Shown: piece after piece, positions 39,680 to 48,625 of the stretch | Layout of the letters: each line of letters begins with the position of its first letter | Numbering within the stretch: position 1 is the stretch's first letter | Assembly: GCA_052266715.1 (NCBI GenBank) | Contig: JBQPRB010000001.1 | Length of the DNA: 64,000 nucleotides | DNA from: Jeotgalibaca sp052266715 | GTDB lineage: Bacteria > Bacillota > Bacilli > Lactobacillales > Aerococcaceae | Strand: one strand, 5' to 3' | Position numbers and translations under genes: made by a program | Notes under the pieces: model-generated | What the model was told of the DNA's origin: nothing | The model's database searches: none | The model's input: only the letters and a program-made list of their open reading frames with translations

Positions 39680-40246
39680 CTATTCTATTTCAAGTGTATA
39701 AGTGGGCAGGCTGTTCTCAATAAGCGGTAGAATGATTGCTTTTACTGTTTTTTGGGCGTTTTTCTCCGCCAGTTCATAAATAGTGTCTTGTGTAGTTGCT
39801 TCGGTCTTTACATCTTCTTCTGCTGCTTTGTAGGCTTGTTCGATAACTGTTGAGCGATTTGCTTTCTCATTAAAAAAAATAAAGTCTAGGGTTGCAATGT
39901 CTACAGTGGTTTCAGTGATATATACGTTCGGAAGTGTAATCTTTATTTTTTCAGTTTCCTCATCAATTTTTACTTGGATATCTTCAAAATTTATTCCAGC
40001 TTTAATACGCGATTCATAGGAAACAAAATAGTCCGTCTTGTCACTTTTTGTATTTACCACTTCTGCGATACCATTATATACCGCTGTATACGTTGATAAT
40101 TCACTCGTTTCGATTATCTTTTCGATACTTGATACTGTTATTACTGAAGGTGAATCTTTACTGAATACTTCATCCTTTAAGAAAACACTTAAAAAAATAA
40201 GACCAATGCCTATTATTATGATGTACAAAGAATGTTTCTTTTTCAT
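39680..40246 (-). CDS. DUF4230 protein, first of a tandem pair
   Basis: A 188-residue protein with one N-terminal transmembrane helix (about 7-25) and an extracytoplasmic DUF4230 domain: I-I-E-T-S-E-L-S-T-Y-T, Y-E-S-R-I-K-A-G-I-N-F-E-D-I and I-T-L-P-N-V-Y. Function unknown. ATG 40246 follows AGGTGG; a TTG 12 codons upstream is less likely. Own promoter 40296-40324. The pair is a likely duplication that has diverged widely. Confidence 0.68.
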   Translation of the reverse strand: MKKKHSLYIIIIGIGLIFLSVFLKDEVFSKDSPSVITVSSIEKIIETSELSTYTAVYNGIAEVVNTKSDKTDYFVSYESRIKAGINFEDIQVKIDEETEKIKITLPNVYITETTVDIATLDFIFFNEKANRSTVIEQAYKAAEEDVKTEATTQDTIYELAEKNAQKTVKAIILPLIENSLPTYTLEIE

Positions 40247-40295
40247 CGCTACGCCACCTGTAAGTGATATTTTTTTACGCAATATATTTCATTTT

Positions 40296-40324
40296 ATTAT
40301 CACAAACTTTTTATTAAACTACAA
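40296..40324 (-). promoter_or_regulatory. Promoter of the DUF4230 operon
   Basis: -35 TTGTAG (40319-40324), 17-bp spacer, -10 GATAAT (40296-40301). It places the transcription start downstream of the structured element at 40378-40523. Confidence 0.65.
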
Positions 40325-40377
40325 TATCAATTCCCTGAAATTATCATTTCCACATAGACTATTAATAAATAATGGTT

Positions 40378-40523
40378 CTATTATTTATGGTGTTGGTAGA
40401 TATTCTTCTCGGTAAGCCCGGAGACTACAGGCTCCAGGCGGTCCCACGGCAGTACACAAGTAAACACGCAGGCCGAAGGGCATTGCCTTCACCAACACCA
40501 GATAACCAAGAACCTAAATAATA
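40378..40523 (-). ncRNA. Candidate structured RNA element, unidentified
   Basis: A GC-rich core in AT-rich intergenic DNA. Outer arms ATTATTTA and TAAATAAT, then a perfect GGTGTTGGT/ACCAACACC helix, enclose a smaller hairpin GCCTGGAG/CTCCGGGC (40413-40441) and a GAAGG-CCTTC one. The hairpin pair involves a T-G wobble on the minus strand but a C-A mismatch on the plus strand, favouring minus. No gene is inside. Motifs of SRP RNA, 6S, tmRNA, RNase P and common riboswitches were not seen. A mobile repeat with terminal inverted repeats is the alternative. Confidence 0.45.
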
Positions 40524-40561
40524 AAGCACCCAGGAAGTTTATCTCTTCCCGGGTGCCACTT
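40524..40561 (-). terminator. Terminator of the bgl operon
   Basis: GCACCCGGGAAGAG pairs with CTTCCTGGGTGC, followed by TTTATTATTT on the minus strand, 7 bp after the bglA stop. Confidence 0.85.
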
Positions 40562-40567
40562 TAAAAC

Positions 40568-42004
40568 TTATTTGTAGTTATCAACGCTTAAATCTTCACC
40601 GTTTGTCTCGATAACTTTTTTATACCAGTAGAACGAATCTTTGCGGCTGCGTTTCATTGTGCCATTTCCTGCGTCATCGCGGTCGACATAGATGAAACCA
40701 TAGCGTTTAGACATTTCACCCGTTGATGCGGAAACAAGGTCGATACAACCCCAGGTAGTGTAGCCCAGTAGCGGAATTCCGTCTTCTTCGACAGCTGCCT
40801 TGAAAGTTTCGACGTGTTGTTTCAAGTAGGCAATGCGGTAATCATCATGGATGCTGCCGTCCGCTTCTGGTGTGTCATTGGCACCCAATCCGTTTTCCAC
40901 GATGAAGAGTGGTTTTTGATACCGATCCCAGATGGTGTTCAAGGTTGTGCGCATACCCAACGGATCAATTGCCCAGCCCCACTCCGATTTTTCCAAGTAA
41001 GGGTTCACGGCCCCTTTGAAGGCATTACCAGTGATTGCTTCACCCGGTGCAAGTTCGGCTTTGGAAGTCCGGGTCGAGTAATAGCTCAGGGAAATGTAGT
41101 CCACTGTATTTTCTGCCAAGACTTTTCGGTCTTCTTCAGTCATGCCAATGTCGATACCTTCTTTTTCAAATTTGCTCTTCGTCCAACGTGGGTATTCGCC
41201 GCGGGATTGCACATCGATGAAGAAGAAGTTTTCTTGGTTAGCCACTTGTGCCTCGCGGACGTCTTTCGGGTTACAGCTAAACGGGTAGTAATCCCCGGCC
41301 GCAATCATGCAGCCCATCTGCGCGTCTGGATCTATTTCCTTCAATACTTTGGTTGCGCGCGCACTCGCCACGAGTTCGTGGTGGGCCGCTTTGTAAAGCA
41401 CCTGTTCGCGGTTCTCGCCTTCTTCGAAATAGATTCCGGCACCCATGAACGGTAAATGGAACAACATGTTGATTTCATTTACGGAAATCCAGTATTTCAC
41501 TTTGCCTTTGAAACGGTTGAATAAAGCCGTCGCATATTTCTCGAAAAGTGCAATCATTTCGCGGCTTTTCCATGAACCATAGTCATCAATCAAGGTTTTT
41601 GGTACATCAAAGTGGTTGATGGTAACAACCGGTTCAATGTTATATTTCAGCAACTCATCGATCACATTCTCATAGAATGCCAAACCTTCTTCATTAGGCT
41701 CTTCTTCCAACCCAGTCGGGAAAACGCGGGACCAAGCCATTGAGAAACGATACGCTTTGAAGCCCATTTCTGCGAACAGAGCAATATCCTCTTTATAGTG
41801 ACTGTAGAAATCGATTGCTTCTTGGGAAGGATAGAATTGTCCTTCTGGAACGTCTGCGTAGTGACGTTCCCCCGCCAAGATAGCGCGGCGATATTCGCCA
41901 TGGGGAATCAAATCCACACTCGTCAATCCTTTACCACCGGCCAGATAGCCGCCTTCTACTTGATTCGCAGCTGTTGCGCCGCCCCAAAGAAAATCTTTTT
42001 GCAT
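40568..42004 (-). CDS. bglA: 6-phospho-beta-glucosidase (GH1)
   Basis: A 478-residue GH1 enzyme that hydrolyses phosphorylated beta-glucosides (such as cellobiose-6-P or salicin-6-P) produced by the PTS. Acid/base Glu is in I-S-V-N-E-I-N near 178, nucleophile Glu in L-F-I-V-E-N-G-L-G near 372, and the N-terminus F-L-W-G-G-A-T-A-A-N-Q-V-E-G is typical. The 478-residue length is standard. It starts 4 bp after the PTS gene, so it is translated from the same message. Confidence 0.92.
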   Translation of the reverse strand: MQKDFLWGGATAANQVEGGYLAGGKGLTSVDLIPHGEYRRAILAGERHYADVPEGQFYPSQEAIDFYSHYKEDIALFAEMGFKAYRFSMAWSRVFPTGLEEEPNEEGLAFYENVIDELLKYNIEPVVTINHFDVPKTLIDDYGSWKSREMIALFEKYATALFNRFKGKVKYWISVNEINMLFHLPFMGAGIYFEEGENREQVLYKAAHHELVASARATKVLKEIDPDAQMGCMIAAGDYYPFSCNPKDVREAQVANQENFFFIDVQSRGEYPRWTKSKFEKEGIDIGMTEEDRKVLAENTVDYISLSYYSTRTSKAELAPGEAITGNAFKGAVNPYLEKSEWGWAIDPLGMRTTLNTIWDRYQKPLFIVENGLGANDTPEADGSIHDDYRIAYLKQHVETFKAAVEEDGIPLLGYTTWGCIDLVSASTGEMSKRYGFIYVDRDDAGNGTMKRSRKDSFYWYKKVIETNGEDLSVDNYK

Positions 42005-42008
42005 GTTT

Positions 42009-43976
42009 TTATATACCCCTTTCTTGTAACTTCAATGTAGTGAGTAGATAGTCACCTTTTTCAATACGTGCTTCTTGTGCCATAAGCACATCCATGAAAG
42101 TATTGGTGTTGGTTACGACAATTGGAATGATTGGGGAGTAACCTGCTGCCTTGATGGCTTCAATGTCAAAACGAATCAATGTCTGACCCGCTGAAACAGT
42201 TTGGCCTTTTGTAACCAATGCCTCAAAACCTTTGCCGTTCATTTCAACTGTGTCCAGACCGATGTGAATCAACAGTTCCGTCCCTGAATCAGTCGTGATG
42301 CCAATTGCATGACCGGTTTCAAATAATGCTGTTACGGTCCCGTTAGCCGGTGCCACAACTTCCCCAACCGTTGGATTGATTGCAATCCCTTTACCCAACG
42401 CTTCACTGGAGAAAACTTCATCCGGTACTTCATTCAAAGGCATAGTGTCGCCGGTTACAGGGCTGCCGATAATTTCTTCATTTGCACTGGCCAGCATTTC
42501 TTGTTCGGTTACTGCTTGTGTGTCATCTTTGACTGGTTCAGCGGCTACCGCTTCGTCCAAAACCGGAACCGGCATCACCATTTGCAACACAAAACCGATT
42601 ATGATGGCGATGGCAAAACCGATAACAGTATTCCATACGTTCATTGAGATGGAGCCATCCGGTTCAATCATGTTCAGGACGGAGAAAACACCCAAGCCTC
42701 CTGTCCGGTAAGCAGCAGCGTTCGTTGCCCCGATATACGCGCCACCAACCAAGTTTCCGATCAAAGCATACATGAATGAACGTCTCAATGGTAACATTAA
42801 ACCGTAGATAGTTGGTTCGGAAATACCGAATAACAGTGAAATAGAACCTGGAATAGCAATATCACGGACACGTTTTTCTTTAGATTTAAATGCTAGAGCC
42901 AAGACTACACCCAGAACACCAAAGGTCGAAACCATTGCGACTGGACTAATTGGGTTGGAACCTTGTTCCGCCAACAAAACATACATAATTGGAATAATTC
43001 CCCAGTGCAATCCGAAGATAACCAAAATTTGCCATGCTACACCAAGGATTGCTCCAAACAATAACGGACTGAACGCTTGCAAAGCAGTAAAGACTACGCC
43101 GATCAAGTCAGATGCCCATGATGCGACTGGACCGATAACCAAATACGCAAGTGGAACAGCAATAATAACGGTAAAGAATGGTGTTAAGAATGATCGTACC
43201 AAAGATGGGATAAGCACCCGCATCCGTTTTTCAATTTCCGCACCCGCCCAAACGGCTAAAATCGTCGGAATAATGGCAGAAAAATAATTTCCACTTGGTG
43301 GCAAAATGACTGGTAGGCCCAAGAATGTTGAAAAGACTGGTGATTCGAATGGCGTACCTGCAAATAGCGTATAAAGTGGTGTGTCACCCAACAAATTACC
43401 GATACCAGGGTGTAACAAAGCAACCGTAATTGCCAAGGCAGTAAACTCACTCATCTTGAATTTGCGTGCTGCCGTCAAGGCTACCATAATTGGCAAGAAT
43501 TGGAAGAACGCATCACCGGCGAAATTGACAATCAAGTATAGACCAGATGTCGGATCAACACCAAACGTTGTCATTAAGGCTGCAACACCTTTAATCATCC
43601 CCGTAGCCGCCAATGGCATCAAGAACGGTTGGAAGATTCCGGAAATAAAATCAATGAATTTAGTCACGAAGCTACGATCATCTTGCACATCAACTTCTTC
43701 CGTTTGGCCTCCGCCATTTCCCAGTTTACTTATTTGCATCAAGCTTCCGTAAACTTCCGCAACTTGTTCACCAATTACGACTTGGTATTGACCCCCGCTT
43801 TGAACAACTGTTACGACGCCATCCAGACGTTTGATATAATTCGTATCCGCCTTTTTATCGTCCTTCAAATTAAAGCGCAGACGCGTGATACAATGACGTA
43901 CGTCTTTGACGTTGTCCTCCCCGCCTACATGATCCAATATATCCTTAGCTAACTTATTGTAATTTTGATTAGCCAT
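42009..43976 (-). CDS. bglP: Beta-glucoside PTS enzyme II (EIIBCA)
   Basis: A 655-residue three-domain permease. EIIB: phospho-Cys29 in V-R-H-C-I-T-R-L-R-F. EIIC: about ten helices between 105 and 480, with G-I-S-E-P-T-I-Y-G near 388. EIIA: from about 505, phospho-His in L-L-I-H-I-G-L-D-T-V. It imports and phosphorylates a beta-glucoside. Upstream is a RAT/terminator, so expression needs LicT. ATG 43976 follows AAGGGAGTGG. Confidence 0.93.
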   Translation of the reverse strand: MANQNYNKLAKDILDHVGGEDNVKDVRHCITRLRFNLKDDKKADTNYIKRLDGVVTVVQSGGQYQVVIGEQVAEVYGSLMQISKLGNGGGQTEEVDVQDDRSFVTKFIDFISGIFQPFLMPLAATGMIKGVAALMTTFGVDPTSGLYLIVNFAGDAFFQFLPIMVALTAARKFKMSEFTALAITVALLHPGIGNLLGDTPLYTLFAGTPFESPVFSTFLGLPVILPPSGNYFSAIIPTILAVWAGAEIEKRMRVLIPSLVRSFLTPFFTVIIAVPLAYLVIGPVASWASDLIGVVFTALQAFSPLLFGAILGVAWQILVIFGLHWGIIPIMYVLLAEQGSNPISPVAMVSTFGVLGVVLALAFKSKEKRVRDIAIPGSISLLFGISEPTIYGLMLPLRRSFMYALIGNLVGGAYIGATNAAAYRTGGLGVFSVLNMIEPDGSISMNVWNTVIGFAIAIIIGFVLQMVMPVPVLDEAVAAEPVKDDTQAVTEQEMLASANEEIIGSPVTGDTMPLNEVPDEVFSSEALGKGIAINPTVGEVVAPANGTVTALFETGHAIGITTDSGTELLIHIGLDTVEMNGKGFEALVTKGQTVSAGQTLIRFDIEAIKAAGYSPIIPIVVTNTNTFMDVLMAQEARIEKGDYLLTTLKLQERGI

Positions 43977-44013
43977 CCTTTTCCACTCCCTTAATTTTTA
44001 TTTTTTCCAAAAA

Positions 44014-44098
44014 GAAAAACCTAAAAAGACGACAAAGCGGCCCGCAAAGCGAGTGTCTGTCATCTTCTTAGGTTTTGCCTGGAAACCAGTAACAATCC
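44014..44098 (-). promoter_or_regulatory. RAT antiterminator and terminator upstream of bglP
   Basis: Minus-strand GGATTGTTACTG...CAGGCAAAACCTAA (44068-44098) is the classical LicT/SacY binding site. It overlaps a terminator made by AAAACCTAAGAAGATGACAG and GTCGTCTTTTTAGGTTTT followed by T residues (44014-44077). Confidence 0.93.
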
Positions 44099-44109
44099 TT
44101 AAAAGATTA

Positions 44110-44961
44110 TTATTTAATTTTATTGATGTGAATCGTCAGGTAAACTTGTTCTTCCATTTCAATGTGATAACCGTAGCGTTTTGAAACGAAGTGTTTTATT
44201 TTTTCCGAACATGCAAATGCTTCAGGGTAGTTAGTGATGATTTGTTCATACAGGAAACTGTCATTCTTCCCTTGATAGGTATGATTTGTTAAAATCCGTT
44301 CTGCAAAAAATTGTAGATGCACGACGAAACGACTGAATGCAAAACTATTGGAATCGAATTGTTCGTTGAAGTGTAATTCCACAATCTTGATGATATCCTC
44401 AACCAATTCAACGGAATGCATGGTATCACTGATGGTGACATTATCTTTTTGGGCATTAATCAGATGCAAGGCAATGGATGTTGCTTCATAGTCATTTAAT
44501 CTTACACCCACGTGCCTTTCGATAATCTCCAATCCCTTCAGACCAACTTTCAGTTCATCGGGGTATAAACGTCTAACTGACCATTCCAATGGATTCTTCA
44601 AGGGCATTTTTTGATGATGCCGTTCAATAGCGAAATGAATATGATCACTCAATGGAATCAATAAATTCGCTCCAAAGGTCGTCTTTAGTTCTTTTTCCGC
44701 TTCATCAATAATTTCTGAGACGGCTGTCATTTCTTCGGCCGATATTTCTTGGTACATTGAAATAATTTCATCATTAAAAGGTTGCAAGATGTATCGCTTC
44801 TCAATCCGCGTTTCATCAATGGTATCACCTTTTTTCTTTTGAAAGGCGACGCCGCTCCCGGTAATCACGTAACTATGTCCGTCATCATCCATCACTTGTG
44901 CAGCATTATTATTCAATACTTTTTCAATATTCAACGGCGTCTCTCCTTCCAAATGCTTCAT
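44110..44961 (-). CDS. licT: BglG/LicT-family transcriptional antiterminator
   Basis: A 283-residue antiterminator: an N-terminal CAT RNA-binding domain (I-E-K-V-L-N-N-N-A-A-Q-V, G-S-G-V-A-F-Q-K-K-K-G-D), then PRD1 (about 65-170) with S-D-H-I-H-F and N-P-L-E-W-S-V-R-R-L-Y-P, and PRD2 (about 172-283) with R-F-V-V-H-L-Q-F-F and E-E-Q-V-Y-L-T-I-H. Its His residues are phosphorylated by the PTS. Two RATs, one before licT and one before bglP, mean it controls its own synthesis. Confidence 0.92.
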   Translation of the reverse strand: MKHLEGETPLNIEKVLNNNAAQVMDDDGHSYVITGSGVAFQKKKGDTIDETRIEKRYILQPFNDEIISMYQEISAEEMTAVSEIIDEAEKELKTTFGANLLIPLSDHIHFAIERHHQKMPLKNPLEWSVRRLYPDELKVGLKGLEIIERHVGVRLNDYEATSIALHLINAQKDNVTISDTMHSVELVEDIIKIVELHFNEQFDSNSFAFSRFVVHLQFFAERILTNHTYQGKNDSFLYEQIITNYPEAFACSEKIKHFVSKRYGYHIEMEEQVYLTIHINKIK

Positions 44962-44971
44962 GATAAAAAAT

Positions 44972-45060
44972 AAATACCTAAAAAGGATACACCAACCCCA
45001 TCCTAAAAACGGAGTACCGGTAACCTTCTTAGGTATTGCCTGCTAGTCAGTAACAATCCT
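44972..45060 (-). promoter_or_regulatory. RAT antiterminator and terminator upstream of licT
   Basis: Minus-strand GGATTGTTACTG...CAGGCAATACCTAA (45029-45060) resembles the bglP RAT, with a T in place of the fifth A of AAAACC. The terminator pairs AATACCTAAGAAGG (45024-45037) with CCTTTTTAGGTATT (44972-44986), with an inner GGTTACCGGTA-like hairpin. Confidence 0.9.
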
Positions 45061-45101
45061 ATGACATTACTTTTTATCAACTGAATTTTTTCTCTAACAG
45101 G

Positions 45102-45140
45102 AGTATAACAAGTTCTGGAAATTAATGCAATCGCTTTAAT
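45102..45140 (-). promoter_or_regulatory. licT promoter overlapped by a cre-like site
   Basis: -35 TTGCAT (45125-45130), 17-bp spacer, -10 TATACT (45102-45107). ATTAAAGCGATTGCAT (45125-45140) fits the CcpA cre consensus with one mismatch and covers the -35, so catabolite repression of the bgl operon is likely. Confidence 0.75.
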
Positions 45141-45147
45141 AGTTTTT

Positions 45148-46131
45148 TTATGGGGATTGTACTTTCTTCGTCGTACTTCCTTCTGCAAAAAACACCGGCA
45201 AAACGGTTCGAGAAGGTGTGCCTTTTCCTTGAATGACGTCCAGTAACAAAGATACTGCCGTTTTTGCCATTTCTTCAACTGGTTGAACGATTGTGGAGAC
45301 AAGGTAATCTGTTGCTACCGTCATTTTTAATCCATCAAACCCGATTACTTGGATATCTTCGGGTACCCTTTTACCAAGTTTTTCGATAGCTTTAATGACA
45401 TCAACCGCGGCTAAATCGGTAATGGTAAATATGCCATCGATTTCAGGATTATCAGTCAAGAATTTTTCCACTTCAAAGGTTAAATCGGTAATCGGTTCAT
45501 GTAAATCCAGTACTGCGCAATTTAATCCAATTTTTTCAGCTTCAAGTTGAAAATGCTTGCGCCTATTTTTGGTTTCATTAGGTATTTCTTGATGTCCCCC
45601 TATAAAGGCAACATTTTTGGCGCCCCGTTTTTTTAATTCATTGGCCGCGATTTTACCGCCTTCAATATTATCAGCTGTAACATAAATCACGTCCTCTGTA
45701 AAATAACGGTCAATACTTACGAAAGGAAGCGTGCTCGAAATATACTGATCAATATCCGAGTATGTAATACCAATAATACCATCAACTTTATTCTGCTTTA
45801 CCATTTGAATATACTCATATTCTTTGGCCGAATTACCATCAGAATTACAAAGGTACATTTTATAATTATTTGCCTCCAATGCTTCTTCAACGTAGTAAGC
45901 AAATTTACTGAAAAAAGGATGCCAAACAGTAGGAAGTATAAGTGCAACGGTATGGGTCTTATTTGTTTTCAATCCTCTGGCATAAATATCGGGTTCATAA
46001 TTTAATTCTTTGATAGCAGCTTTTACTTTAGAGGCTGTACTTTCTTTAACAGGCACATTATTTATAACGCGCGAGACACTTCCCACTCCCACTCCTGCTA
46101 ATTTTGCAACATCTTTCATCGTTGCTTTCAA
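45148..46131 (-). CDS. LacI-family transcriptional regulator
   Basis: A 327-residue regulator: helix-turn-helix M-K-D-V-A-K-L-A-G-V-G-V-G-S-V-S-R-V-I-N-N near the N-terminus, then a periplasmic-binding-like effector domain. TTG 46131 is chosen because GGAGGTGGAACTA precedes it; the ATG 30 bases earlier has no ribosome site. It stands last in the sucrose/FOS operon but behind a hairpin and a possible own -10 TATAAT (46168-46173). It should bind the paired palindromes upstream of that operon, with a sugar phosphate or fructoside as inducer. Confidence 0.85.
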   Translation of the reverse strand: MKATMKDVAKLAGVGVGSVSRVINNVPVKESTASKVKAAIKELNYEPDIYARGLKTNKTHTVALILPTVWHPFFSKFAYYVEEALEANNYKMYLCNSDGNSAKEYEYIQMVKQNKVDGIIGITYSDIDQYISSTLPFVSIDRYFTEDVIYVTADNIEGGKIAANELKKRGAKNVAFIGGHQEIPNETKNRRKHFQLEAEKIGLNCAVLDLHEPITDLTFEVEKFLTDNPEIDGIFTITDLAAVDVIKAIEKLGKRVPEDIQVIGFDGLKMTVATDYLVSTIVQPVEEMAKTAVSLLLDVIQGKGTPSRTVLPVFFAEGSTTKKVQSP

Positions 46132-46202
46132 TAGTTCCACCTCCATTACAATTGTTCTCATCAGCTAATTATAAATGACTCATAACCAAAAAACCATTAC
46201 CC

Positions 46203-46230
46203 CTCCAAGAAGTTGATTTATCTTGGAGAG
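46203..46230 (-). terminator. Hairpin between fructokinase and lacI
   Basis: CTCCAAGA/TCTTGGAG separated by 11 bases, then GGGTAATGGTTTTTTGG on the minus strand. A weak terminator or attenuator. Confidence 0.5.
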
Positions 46231-46241
46231 ATAATGCGATA

Positions 46242-47108
46242 CTACTCAAAATGTTTCTTTGCAAGTGCCAAACAACCGATCGTTCCAGCGTTGTCTTTTA
46301 GTTCTGGTTGTAAAATGTAAGCATTTAAGTCGGGCGTTGCAACGTAATCATTCATAAGCTCTTTAAAGTTAGCTTTAATCTTGTCCAGTAAATAAGGTTG
46401 ATTCATTACCCCACCACCAAATATGATGACTTGAGGGGATAGGAATAGTGTTGTGTTATAGGCAGCTTGAGCAAGATAATCTGCTATATAGTCCCATACC
46501 GGATTATTTTCTTCAATTTGCTCTCCTTTGATTCCTAGTCTGTCCTCGATGGTTGGGCCCGCTGCAAGTCCCTCAAGACAATTTTTGTGGAAAGGACAGT
46601 TTCCTTCATATGTATCAGAATGATGTTGCTTAACGATCATGTGTCCCATTTCAGGATGGCCAAATCCTTGGATGAATTCTCCAGCATTGATCGCACCTGC
46701 CCCAACACCTGTACCGACAGTGAAGTAAACACAACTTTTGGTTCCTTGGGCATTCCCTTTAACATACTCACCATAGCAAGCTGCATTCACATCCGTGGTG
46801 AAATATATTGGAACATTTAATGCTCTTTCCAAATTCCCGACGATATCGTACATGTTCCAACTTAGTTTGGGTGTGTTGGTGATATAACCATAAGTCGATG
46901 ACCCTTTATTGATATCCGCTGGACCGAAAGAGCCTAAACCGATTCCTTTCAAAGAATAGTCCTTGAAGAAATCAATCACTCCTTTAATTGTTTCCCCCGG
47001 GGATCTTGTTGGGATCGTTATCCTTTTGATTATATTTAACTCTCCATCGCCCACTGCAAGAACAAATTTTGTTCCACCCGCTTCGATACTTCCGTAAAGG
47101 TTACTCAT
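46242..47108 (-). CDS. ROK-family fructokinase
   Basis: A 288-residue ROK kinase: G-G-T-K-F-V-L-A-V phosphate loop (12-20), D-V-N-A-A-C-Y-G-E, T-V-G-T-G-V-G-A-G, and a Zn site in G-H-M...C-P-F-H-K-N-C-L-E-G-L-A-A-G. These mark the YdhR/fructokinase branch. It phosphorylates the fructose released by the GH32 enzyme. Start overlaps the GH32 stop by 4 bp (ATGA). Confidence 0.88.
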   Translation of the reverse strand: MSNLYGSIEAGGTKFVLAVGDGELNIIKRITIPTRSPGETIKGVIDFFKDYSLKGIGLGSFGPADINKGSSTYGYITNTPKLSWNMYDIVGNLERALNVPIYFTTDVNAACYGEYVKGNAQGTKSCVYFTVGTGVGAGAINAGEFIQGFGHPEMGHMIVKQHHSDTYEGNCPFHKNCLEGLAAGPTIEDRLGIKGEQIEENNPVWDYIADYLAQAAYNTTLFLSPQVIIFGGGVMNQPYLLDKIKANFKELMNDYVATPDLNAYILQPELKDNAGTIGCLALAKKHFE

Positions 47109-48592
47109 ACTTCTACACTTCCGATATCCAATGACAATACTTTTAATACGCCATCTGAATAAATCTTTAAGTTTGAGTCTTCAACCTCTTTGTAGAATGT
47201 AAATGTCATCGTCTTTTCGTTGTTAACAAATACTTCAATAGAAGTGGTATCCATGAAAATCTCTAGTTCAATAAGTTGTTCCTCTACGAATACTTGCCTT
47301 TGTGTTAAGTGGCTTTCTTCGTCACCTGTTATCTTATGACCATAATTATTTCGACTGAGTGTAAGTAGTTGAGCGTCTTTGTCATAATCCAGAATTAACC
47401 CACCATTATCAGTGCCTAATAATGTAAGTGAGAAGCTTTTGTTTTTAACAGTATCTACTTTTAATTTATAATACTGATTTTTCGCTACACCGGATTCAAT
47501 CTCTAAAACTTCATTATCAACGATAAAATCTTTTTTAGAGTCTTCTATCGCAATACTCTTGTATATTTCAGAAACAGGTTTTTGATAAAGTTTATTCTCT
47601 TTAATACCCAACTCACGCGGAAGTGTCATTGAACCAGCCCAACCATGTCCGAGTTCATCAGTGGGGAACGTTCTTCCCCACATTTGCATCCAGGCAACCA
47701 TAATTCTTCTGCCTTGATCATCCTTTAGCGTTTGAGGGGCATAAAAGTCTAGTCCGTGATCAATTTCGTGAATATTATCGACTTGTAAGGTTCCTTTTTC
47801 CCAATCCATCTCACCTACAAAGACTGCTGTTGAACTCGTATTATGATATTCAATCCCTTGAGGCTTCATTTGAATAGGCGACATGATCAAAACGTCTTTA
47901 CCATCAAGGTGGAATAAATCAGGACATTCCCACATAACCCCTTGTTCCGGATTTCCTTCTAAAAGGACCGAATAAAAAGTCCATTCATACATATCAGAAG
48001 ATTGATAGAGGAGGATTAATCCTCTATCATCAGCTGTTTTTGAGGCAACAACAGAATAGTAAATACCATCTTTCTCAATAACTTTAGGGTCACGGAAATC
48101 TTGAATCATTCCGTATTCGCCTATTTCATTTTCACCAATAACGGGATTCGATTTATATTTGGTAAAATGAACGCCATCTTCCGAAACTGCCACGCATTGG
48201 GTCTGAATAACTTTCCCATTCTCGTTCAGATGCCCCGTATACATCAAATACAATTTCCCATCTTTCTCGATGGCACTCCCAGAGAAGCATCCATCCTTGT
48301 CGTAGGCCTCATCCGGCGCTAACGCCGTAGGAAGCTCTTCCCAATGAATGAAATCTTTTGTTTTTGAATGTCCCCAATGCATCGGACCCCATTTAGAATC
48401 ATACGGATAAAACTGATAGAAAAGGTGGTATTCTCCTTTATAATATACAAATCCGTTGGGATCATTCATCCAGCCTACCGGTGGCATCAAGTGATAATTA
48501 TTTCTAAATGTCTCATTTACTGATTTTCTATTTTTGTCAATATACTCTCGCGCTCGGTCAAGAGAATAAGCTTGTTCAACTAATTTTTCCAC
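47105..48592 (-). CDS. GH32 sucrose/fructooligosaccharide hydrolase
   Basis: A 495-residue intracellular GH32 enzyme (invertase/fructanase). Nucleophile D44 in W-M-N-D-P-N-G (41-47), transition-state Asp in Q-D-F-R-D-P, acid/base Glu in W-E-C-P-D-L. No signal peptide. With an ABC importer and a ROK fructokinase, it likely hydrolyses unphosphorylated sucrose or short fructans in the cytosol. The C-terminal beta-sandwich (from about 350) is standard. ATG 48592 follows AAGAGGGGTGCC. Confidence 0.9.
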   Translation of the reverse strand: MEKLVEQAYSLDRAREYIDKNRKSVNETFRNNYHLMPPVGWMNDPNGFVYYKGEYHLFYQFYPYDSKWGPMHWGHSKTKDFIHWEELPTALAPDEAYDKDGCFSGSAIEKDGKLYLMYTGHLNENGKVIQTQCVAVSEDGVHFTKYKSNPVIGENEIGEYGMIQDFRDPKVIEKDGIYYSVVASKTADDRGLILLYQSSDMYEWTFYSVLLEGNPEQGVMWECPDLFHLDGKDVLIMSPIQMKPQGIEYHNTSSTAVFVGEMDWEKGTLQVDNIHEIDHGLDFYAPQTLKDDQGRRIMVAWMQMWGRTFPTDELGHGWAGSMTLPRELGIKENKLYQKPVSEIYKSIAIEDSKKDFIVDNEVLEIESGVAKNQYYKLKVDTVKNKSFSLTLLGTDNGGLILDYDKDAQLLTLSRNNYGHKITGDEESHLTQRQVFVEEQLIELEIFMDTTSIEVFVNNEKTMTFTFYKEVEDSNLKIYSDGVLKVLSLDIGSVEV

Positions 48593-48625
48593 TAAGGCAC
48601 CCCTCTTACATCACATAAATTGTCA

